NCBI GenBank assembly: GCA_004322275.1
Contig: SCTA01000036.1
Span: 1 to 64,000 of the forward strand
Length of the DNA: 64,000 nucleotides
From: a bacterium
Lineage (GTDB): Bacteria; Desulfobacterota; Deferrisomatia; Deferrisomatales; BM512
Reading direction: 5' to 3'
Part shown: positions 63,662-64,000 of the stretch, one piece after another
Numbering within the stretch: position 1 is the stretch's first letter
Layout of the letters: each line of letters opens with the position of its first letter
The notes under the pieces: model-generated
What the model saw: only the letters and a program-made list of their open reading frames with translations
Databases searched by the model: none
Told to the model about the DNA's origin: nothing
Position numbers and translations under genes: made by a program

Positions 63662-64000
63662 TTAGTCGTGCAGGTCGCGCTTGAGGAACGAAAGCCGACA
63701 CACCTCTGTCGTCATTCCCGCGCAGGCGGGAATCCAGAGACTTTATTACCGTGAAAAGCGTTCCATGTTTGCGAGGCTTTGCCTCGCGCTCCTAGCCACC
63801 TTTTGAGTGAGCAAAAGGTGGCCCAAAACTCAGCCCGGACCCGTCGCTCGCGCTTCAAGAAGCGCGACCACTTCGTTCCGGCTGGGCCGCACGGGGCACC
63901 CACTACGCTTCGCTCCGTTAAGACCCCGCGCCGGCCCGACGCCTCCACTCGTTGCGCCGCGTACGGGCTCCGAGGAGGACGAAAAGAAGGCTCGAACAAA
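63662..64000. repeat. Dispersed repeat patch, third copy, running off the window
   Basis: Includes the inverse complement of a 20-base block found at 59286-59305 (at 63680-63699), a TCGTCATTCCCGC-GCGGGAAT unit (about 63710-63732; a related unit lies near 34475), GCGAGGC-GCCTCGC (63769), CACCTTTTG-CAAAAGGTG (about 63797-63820), and 200 bases similar to 59420-59600 with many substitutions. No gene is supported in it. Confidence 0.7.

Overview
The window reads as one continuous stretch of a GC-rich bacterial chromosome, most likely an anaerobic member of the former Deltaproteobacteria (Desulfobacterota, Desulfuromonadia-like). This placement is inference. It rests on a one-chain pyruvate:ferredoxin oxidoreductase, a small cysteine-rich protein of the PxxKW type, a futalosine-type deaminase together with a MenG-type methyltransferase (menaquinone), single-gene citramalate synthase, many GTG/TTG starts and tightly packed ATGA-overlapping operons. 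No plasmid, prophage or intact insertion sequence is visible.

Layout. 0.2-19.8 kb is a long, mostly plus-strand housekeeping block: panD, an amidohydrolase, a DUF502 membrane protein, tilS, ftsH, folP, the c-di-AMP/cell-wall trio cdaA-cdaR-glmM, pdxJ, acpS, the NAD(P)HX repair enzyme, a CBS protein, tsaE, lpd, lysC, cimA, a ComEA-like protein and a cysteine synthase. 20-25.4 kb holds a chromate-transporter-like protein, a NifX/NifB-like small protein, an OmpA-type porin and a repeat-built surface lipoprotein. 25.6-30.4 kb is a minus-strand operon in which a Dpm-type glycosyltransferase, a lipid-A-synthase N-domain protein and an ArnT-like transferase are followed by a response regulator and sensor kinase, apparently a self-regulated envelope-lipid glycosylation module. 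30.7-32.8 kb carries a response-regulator/kinase hybrid, a PsiE-like protein and an arsenate reductase.

32.9-34.15 kb is an AT-rich two-gene island, unlike everything around it, that encodes a TIR-like protein and a single-pass membrane protein joined by a GTGA overlap. It is a candidate anti-phage or abortive-infection pair and the best candidate for a little-described system here. A patch of dispersed repeats flanks it. 34.6-41.5 kb is the phosphate regulon (pstS divergent from pstCAB-phoU-phoB-phoR) with a clear 11-bp-period Pho-box-like repeat. tRNA-Cys, the 1185-residue pyruvate:ferredoxin oxidoreductase and a BI-1-like membrane protein follow.

46.1-48.1 kb has two oddities: a promoter/hairpin/terminator unit with a strongly SD-preceded 18-codon ORF, and a single gene fusing the ribosome-assembly GTPase EngB to cytidylate kinase. 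48.4-51.7 kb is a coupled trio (DUF4388 protein, exported protein with a heme-domain-like C-terminus, chemoreceptor-like sensor lacking an output domain). 51.8-60.6 kb holds YqgE, an orphan substrate-binding lipoprotein, a LysM lytic transglycosylase, a 139-bp MITE-like element, the panE-nucleotidyltransferase-RNase H operon, a TPR protein, a PNPOx-like protein and a periplasmic rhodanese. 60.7-63.7 kb is thiGHS followed by menG/ubiE. Three repeat patches (about 34.3, 59.2 and 63.7 kb) share sequence with one another.
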